The notes under the pieces were generated by a model that was not told the origin of the DNA, did no database searches, and saw nothing but the letters and a program-made list of their open reading frames with translations. This document shows positions 13,135 through 16,617 of a DNA stretch of 16,617 bases, one piece after another. The position numbers and the translations under genes were made by a program. The first letter of the stretch is position 1. Every line of letters begins with the position of its first letter. This DNA is from JBDSTZ01 sp039927975 (GTDB lineage Bacteria > Pseudomonadota > Gammaproteobacteria > Burkholderiales > Burkholderiaceae_D), in the NCBI GenBank assembly GCA_039927975.1, contig JBDSTZ010000561.1, forward strand, positions 1 through 16,617, in the 5' to 3' direction.

Positions 13135-13647
13135 ATGCCCCTGCCACCGATCATTTCCCAAGTCCTGTCCCGGTTGAGCCGCGCCTGCGGCTTCGAGACG
13201 CTCGACGCGTTTCCGCCTGCGCACCAGCACGCGCGCACGCGCTGGAACCCGGCCTACTTCGATATCGCTTCCGACCTGTCGGGCGAGCAGATCGAACGCT
13301 CGCTGTGCGAGTCGATCGCCAACACGCCGCTGATCTTCGCCCACATCACCCATCCGACGCCGCGCATGCAGCGCGTGCTGATGGCGGTCATCGACACCCG
13401 CGTGCGGCGCGCCTGCGGGGTGCCGTCGGACCTGGTGACCTTGCTGATCAAAGCCTACGAGGGTTCGGCCACCCAGGAAGGCGTGCCGGGCCTACGCGCG
13501 GTCATCTACAACAGCGCCCACCTCTCGCTTGACGAACAGGTCCACGAGGTGCTGGCGTTCTTGCGCGAAGCCTCGTCGACCTTCGACCTTATCTCGCCGC
13601 AGCCGGCAGCGCGGCTGGCGGGGCCCAGCGCGCGCGCAGCGCCATGA
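13135..13647 (+). CDS. Hypothetical cytoplasmic protein of unknown function
   Basis: A 170-residue soluble protein, with no signal peptide or membrane helix. It begins MPLPPIISQVLSRLSRACGF and contains RTRWNPAYFDIASDLSGEQI, HITHPTPRMQRVLMAVIDTR and VHEVLAFLREASSTFDLI. It looks mixed alpha/beta with a helical core. I recognise no family. Its last 59 bases overlap the 3' end of the convergent acyltransferase. The tail encoded there (QPAARLAGPSARAAP) is low-complexity and looks like read-out of the opposite gene, so an ancestral stop may have been lost. The start has no ribosome binding site, but a -10-like TACACT is placed for a leaderless message. Confidence 0.65.
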   Translation: MPLPPIISQVLSRLSRACGFETLDAFPPAHQHARTRWNPAYFDIASDLSGEQIERSLCESIANTPLIFAHITHPTPRMQRVLMAVIDTRVRRACGVPSDLVTLLIKAYEGSATQEGVPGLRAVIYNSAHLSLDEQVHEVLAFLREASSTFDLISPQPAARLAGPSARAAP

Positions 13648-14719
13648 AGGGCGTCTCCACCACGCGGTAGAGCAGCCAGCCGGCCAGCACCGCGAGCGCC
13701 ATCATGATGACGGTGGCGCCCACGCTGTCCGGCGCCACGCCGCGCTGCTTGAGCAAGTCGGCGGTGACCGTAAAGACAATCCGGTGCGTCAGGTAGATCG
13801 CGTAGGACCACAGCGCCAGGCTGCGCGCGCCGGGCACCTTTACGCGCGCCAGCGGCCCCCGTTCGCTGAGCGCCGACAGCAGCAGCATGCCAAAGCCCAG
13901 GCCCAGCACAGGGAAGCCGACCAGCGTGGCGGGCAGCCCGAAGCGGTCATGCAGGAACATGGCGATGGCCAGCGCGCACAGCGCGGCGCCGCCGGCCAGC
14001 CAGGCCACCCCATGCCGTGTGGCGCGTTGCCACGCGGCCGGATGGCAGTTCTTGAGCAGCGCCAGCGCCACGCCCGCCACCAGTTCGTCGAGCCGACACA
14101 GCGAGGCGTAATACACCCCTTCAAAGTAGCCGCGCACATCGGCGGCGCCGCCGGCGTGCCAGGCGTCCCAGCCGGCCGCGCGGGCCAGCGCGCTGCCGGC
14201 TACCGTCAGCGCCAGCAGGCTCCAGGCGGCGCGCCGGGGCATGCGGCTGGCCCACGCCAGCATCGCCAGCGCCGGCAGCAGCAGGTAGAACTGCTCCTCG
14301 ATACACAGTGACCAGGCGTGCGAGAAGGCGGCCGGCGGCACCAGGCCGATGTTGAGCGTGAAGCTCAGGTAGCGCCACAGCGGCGCGGCCGGCGCGCCTT
14401 CGCGCAGGGCCGGCCACAGCCAGTACAGGGCCAGCACTACCCAGAAATTAGGCAAGGTGCGCAAGGCGCGCCGCAGATAGAAGCCGGACACGGAAAAGCC
14501 CGCCTCGCTGCGCATCGCACTGAATATCTGGTTGCCGATCAGGTAGCCCGACAGGGCGAAGAACAGGTCCACGCCGATCCAGCCGACCTCGCCGAGCGCG
14601 CCGAAACCGACGCCGCCATGGACGAACAAGCGGTAGTGGTGCAGCAGTACCAGCACGATGGCGCAGGCGCGCAGGGTGTCGAGACCGTGGATGCGGCGGT
14701 CGGGAGCAAGGATGGCCAT
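13589..14719 (-). CDS. Membrane O-acyltransferase, acyltransferase 3 family
   Basis: A 376-residue integral membrane protein with about ten hydrophobic helices, of the OafA/YrhL acyltransferase 3 type. Such proteins move acetyl or other short acyl groups onto sugars of lipopolysaccharide, exopolysaccharide or other surface glycans. Family marks are the Arg...His pair in DTLRACAIVLVLLHHYR (residues 14-30), GVDLFFALSGYLIG (49-62), FYLRRALRTLP (80-90) and SLCIEEQFYLLLP (137-149). There is no C-terminal SGNH domain. I use the ATG at 14719 because MAILAPDRRIHGLDTLRA is the usual opening. The frame runs further upstream to 14845 without a better start. It is divergent from the aminotransferase-ACP unit and may act on the same glycan, which is inference. 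Confidence 0.9.
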   Translation of the reverse strand: MAILAPDRRIHGLDTLRACAIVLVLLHHYRLFVHGGVGFGALGEVGWIGVDLFFALSGYLIGNQIFSAMRSEAGFSVSGFYLRRALRTLPNFWVVLALYWLWPALREGAPAAPLWRYLSFTLNIGLVPPAAFSHAWSLCIEEQFYLLLPALAMLAWASRMPRRAAWSLLALTVAGSALARAAGWDAWHAGGAADVRGYFEGVYYASLCRLDELVAGVALALLKNCHPAAWQRATRHGVAWLAGGAALCALAIAMFLHDRFGLPATLVGFPVLGLGFGMLLLSALSERGPLARVKVPGARSLALWSYAIYLTHRIVFTVTADLLKQRGVAPDSVGATVIMMALAVLAGWLLYRVVETPFMALRARWAPPAALPAAAR

Positions 14720-14851
14720 AAATGATGTTGAGAAGGCAAAAGTCGCGCAGCGCGCATCATCCCATGCCGGCCTCGCGCGCGCCAGCGATTTGACAGTGTG
14801 GCAAGCCGTTGTTTTCCTGCGCCGCTGGGCGTCTCGCGTTGCCAAGTGACA

Positions 14852-14902
14852 TGTTACAATCCGGCGAAAAGGGCTCCGAAAGCGCAGTTGTTCTGCCCTT
14901 TT
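14852..14902 (+). promoter_or_regulatory. Extended -10 promoter followed by a leader hairpin
   Basis: TGTTACAAT (14852-14860) is an extended -10, so transcription would start near 14867. Exactly there begins AAAAGGGC (14867-14874), which pairs perfectly with GCCCTTTT (14895-14902) across a 20-base loop. The hairpin could be a 5'-stabilising stem, a regulatory leader or, less likely, a weak terminator, since it is followed by only four T and then ATA. CCGA in its loop (14876-14879) could instead pair with TCGG at 14917-14920. Confidence 0.4.
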
Positions 14903-14988
14903 ATACTGGCGGCGGCTCGGTAATATAGCTTATCGATGATGTGCGGGGACCGCCCGCCAGACTACGCCGCAACGGCCAGAGAGACGCG

Positions 14989-15054
14989 ATGAAACGAGAA
15001 TGCCCCGCTTGCACAGCGTCCTGGACTTGCCGTCCGCTTCCGGGCTGCGGCTGA
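14989..15054 (+). CDS. Candidate Cys-rich leader peptide (21 residues)
   Basis: The ATG at 14989 follows AGAGAG, a fair ribosome binding site, and opens a 21-codon ORF. It reads MKREC, PACT, ASWTC, RPLP, GCG, with four Cys residues in a CxxC...C...C arrangement. It stops seven bases before the aminotransferase ATG. The position suggests a leader peptide or a gene translationally coupled to the aminotransferase. Another 21-codon ORF, from the ATG at 15000, overlaps it in a different frame. An ORF of this length can occur by chance in GC-rich DNA. Confidence 0.3.
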   Translation: MKRECPACTASWTCRPLPGCG

Positions 15055-15061
15055 GATCGCG

Positions 15062-16249
15062 ATGAAGACGCCGCCGGTCCGCGTGCCGATCATGCTGCCC
15101 ACCGTGCCCGACCGGGCCGCGCTGTGGCCTTATCTCGGCCGCATCGACGACGCTCGCCACTACACCAATTTCGGCCCGCTCAACCGCGAACTGGAAACCC
15201 GTCTTGAAGCGCTGTTCCAGGCGCACACCACGCACCATCTGCACGTCAAGACGGTCAGCAGCGCCACCCAGGGCATTGAGTTGGTGCTGAGCTCGCTGAA
15301 CCTGCCGCCCGGCTCGTCGGTGCTGGTGCCGGCCCTGACCTTTGTCGCGACCCTGACCGCCGTGGTGCGCGCCGGCCTGGTGCCGGTGGTGGTCGACATC
15401 GATCCCGACAGCTGGCTGCTGACCCCGGTCATCGCCGCCGCCGCGGTCGCCGCCACCGGCGCGCGCGCGGTGCTGGCGGTGGCCACCTTCGGCCATGCGC
15501 AGGACACCCGCGCCTGGAGCGTATTCCAGAAAATCTCCGGCGTGAAAGTGGTGATCGACGCCGCTGGCGCCTTCGGCACCCAATGGATCGACGCGCCCGA
15601 CATTCCAGTCGTCTTCAGCATGCACGCGACCAAGTCGCTGACCGCCGGCGAAGGCGGCCTGGTGGTGTCGGGCAAAAAGGCGACCACCGCGCGCGTCACC
15701 CAGTTGAGCAACTTCGGCATCAACCTCGAACCGAATTCGATGCTGCCGGTCGGCTACCTGTCGTCCTGCGGCACCAACGCCAAGCTGTCCGAATTCCACG
15801 CCGCCGTCGCGCTGGCCAGCCTCGACCGCTGGGACGCGCTGGCGCCGGCGCGCCACGCCCTGTATCTACGCAACCGCGCGCTGCTCGACAGCGTGACCGG
15901 CGGCGCGCTGACCTGGCAGGCCGGCGCGCCGCCCGAGGCCCCCACCCTGTTCTGCGTGCGCACCGGCTCGGGCGCGCGCCGCGACGCGCTCGAGGCGGCC
16001 TGCGTCAAGCAGGGCATCGCCACCCGCCGCTGGTACCAGCCGCTGCTGCACCAGCACGCGCCCAATCTGGGCAACGTGATCCGCTTGCCGGTGCCGGTGG
16101 CCGAACAGGTGGCCGAGGATCTGATCGGGCTGCCGTTCTTTCTCGACATGGGCGAGGACCAGATCGCGCTGCTGGCCGAGACGGTCCGCACGAGCCTGGC
16201 GGTGGCGCCCAGGCGCGTGCGCTCGCGCGCGGAGATGAAACTCGCATGA
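15062..16249 (+). CDS. DegT/DnrJ/EryC1/StrS-type PLP aminotransferase
   Basis: A 395-residue fold-type I PLP enzyme of the sugar aminotransferase family, which transfers an amino group to nucleotide-linked keto-sugars (or, in some cases, other keto substrates). The PLP-forming lysine is Lys191 in FSMHATKSLTAGEGG. Asp166 in VVIDAAGAFG pairs with the pyridine nitrogen. SSATQGIEL (about residues 63-71) is the phosphate-binding turn, and TNAKLSEFHAAV is the conserved substrate-side segment. The usual Gln after DAA is Gly here. The start at 15062 gives a normal-length protein; its ribosome binding site is weak, which is consistent with coupling to a preceding short ORF. Its stop overlaps the next ATG (ATGA). 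With the ACP downstream it most likely works in surface-glycan or acylated amino-sugar synthesis. Confidence 0.93.
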   Translation: MKTPPVRVPIMLPTVPDRAALWPYLGRIDDARHYTNFGPLNRELETRLEALFQAHTTHHLHVKTVSSATQGIELVLSSLNLPPGSSVLVPALTFVATLTAVVRAGLVPVVVDIDPDSWLLTPVIAAAAVAATGARAVLAVATFGHAQDTRAWSVFQKISGVKVVIDAAGAFGTQWIDAPDIPVVFSMHATKSLTAGEGGLVVSGKKATTARVTQLSNFGINLEPNSMLPVGYLSSCGTNAKLSEFHAAVALASLDRWDALAPARHALYLRNRALLDSVTGGALTWQAGAPPEAPTLFCVRTGSGARRDALEAACVKQGIATRRWYQPLLHQHAPNLGNVIRLPVPVAEQVAEDLIGLPFFLDMGEDQIALLAETVRTSLAVAPRRVRSRAEMKLA

Positions 16250-16368
16250 GCCAGTTTGCCAACAGGGCCAAGTATTTTCCCCGCATCGGGCCGCAGGCGA
16301 TTGAACTCGGCGCTTGCAATGTGTATTGTTCGGGTACGCCGGGCAACACCATCAATAATCAATCTTAA
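16246..16368 (+). CDS. 40-residue small protein of unknown function between aminotransferase and ACP
   Basis: The ATG at 16246 overlaps the aminotransferase stop as ATGA, a classic sign of translational coupling. The stop is 16 bases before the ACP start. The product begins MSQFANRAKYFPRIGPQAIE and ends LGACNVYCSGTPGNTINNQS. It has two Cys (24 and 28), no membrane helix and no charge-rich tail. The DNA is less GC-rich toward its 3' end than the flanking genes. I recognise no family. It may be a true accessory small protein, a peptide substrate (Cys/Ser/Thr/Asn-rich C-terminus), or the decayed 5' end of a longer gene that once preceded the ACP. The tight spacing and coupling favour a translated product. 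Confidence 0.55.
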   Translation: MSQFANRAKYFPRIGPQAIELGACNVYCSGTPGNTINNQS

Positions 16369-16384
16369 CTAGCAACGGAATCAA

Positions 16385-16609
16385 ATGGATACCCTTGAAC
16401 AATTCGTCGAAAAATTCAGCAGCGCCGTGGACTTCCAGGAGGCCGTTGAACTGACCGGCGAGACCGATCTGAAAGCGCTCGAAGAGTGGGATTCGCTGGC
16501 CGCGCTCGGCGTGATCGTGATGTGCGACATGGAATACAACAAGACCATCACCGGCGCCCAGCTGGTGGTGTGCCGCACCATCAACGACGTCTACGCCCTC
16601 GTTTGCTGA
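16385..16609 (+). CDS. Acyl carrier protein
   Basis: A 74-residue acidic four-helix carrier protein. Ser37 in EEWDSLAAL is the site for the 4'-phosphopantetheine arm that carries acyl groups as thioesters. The form LTGETDLKALEEWDSLAALGVI, followed by MCDMEYNKTITGAQL, is that of stand-alone ACPs found in polysaccharide or natural-product loci, rather than the house-keeping AcpP, which has DSLDTVELVMALEEEF-type sequence. Three Cys residues (47, 63, 74) are unusual for so small an ACP. CGGAA lies five bases before the ATG. As the third gene after the aminotransferase and the 40-residue protein, it suggests that an acyl chain is loaded and passed to an amino group or sugar. The partner ligase, ketosynthase or transferase must lie to the right of the window. 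Confidence 0.88.
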   Translation: MDTLEQFVEKFSSAVDFQEAVELTGETDLKALEEWDSLAALGVIVMCDMEYNKTITGAQLVVCRTINDVYALVC

Positions 16610-16617
16610 TCCTCCCA

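Larger units (their letters stand above)
14720..15061. promoter_or_regulatory. Divergent intergenic region between acyltransferase and aminotransferase
   Basis: A 342-base spacer. The left half (14720-14850) shows nothing I can name beyond the acyltransferase's upstream region. The right half holds an extended -10, a hairpin and two overlapping 21-codon ORFs, listed separately. Confidence 0.5.

Overview
The window is GC-rich and reads like the chromosome of a soil or water betaproteobacterium. Psd, AzoR, pirin, the Tet-type exporter and the general gene style fit the Oxalobacteraceae (Massilia/Duganella/Janthinobacterium group). This placement rests on family look only, since there is no rRNA, tRNA or other phylogenetic marker. 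I see no insertion sequence, integrase, CRISPR array or tRNA gene. Because of the high GC, almost every real gene has a long antisense shadow frame.

Layout. 1-1815 (-): start-proximal 605 codons of a large membrane-anchored protein of unknown function, cut by the left edge. 2022-3171 (+): a small membrane protein, then a secreted protein with two Trp/Tyr-rich tandem domains and a calcium-type Asp repeat tail, closed by a strong intrinsic terminator. 3245-3928 (+): an RNase H-fold protein. 3925-5008 (-): two tandem paralogous secreted proteins with a TonB-C-like end. 5168-6430 (+): a Tet-type drug exporter. 6449-8737 (-): a TonB-dependent receptor. 8888-9036 (-): what appears to be the collapsed remnant of a second receptor, with only the signal peptide and last residues left. 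Both receptor loci keep the same upstream layout: a GACA-N4-TGTC dyad and a near-identical 16-mer. 9143-9481 (-): a small coiled-coil/membrane protein. 9599-10450 (+): phosphatidylserine decarboxylase.

10508-13091 holds a stress module: a LysR-type regulator diverging from an azoreductase-pirin pair. 13135-13647 (+) is an unrecognised protein whose 3' end overlaps the convergent acyltransferase (13589-14719, -) by 59 nt. From about 14850 to the right edge, what looks like the start of a surface-glycan or acyl-amino-sugar operon appears: a structured leader, tiny leader ORFs, a DegT-type PLP aminotransferase, a 40-residue unknown protein coupled by ATGA, and an acyl carrier protein. The rest of that cluster lies outside the window.

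The best leads for something undescribed are the receptor remnant with its duplicated operator, the 40-residue protein between aminotransferase and ACP, the Cys-rich leader ORF before the aminotransferase, and the paired secreted paralogues. No complete novel system can be claimed from this window alone.
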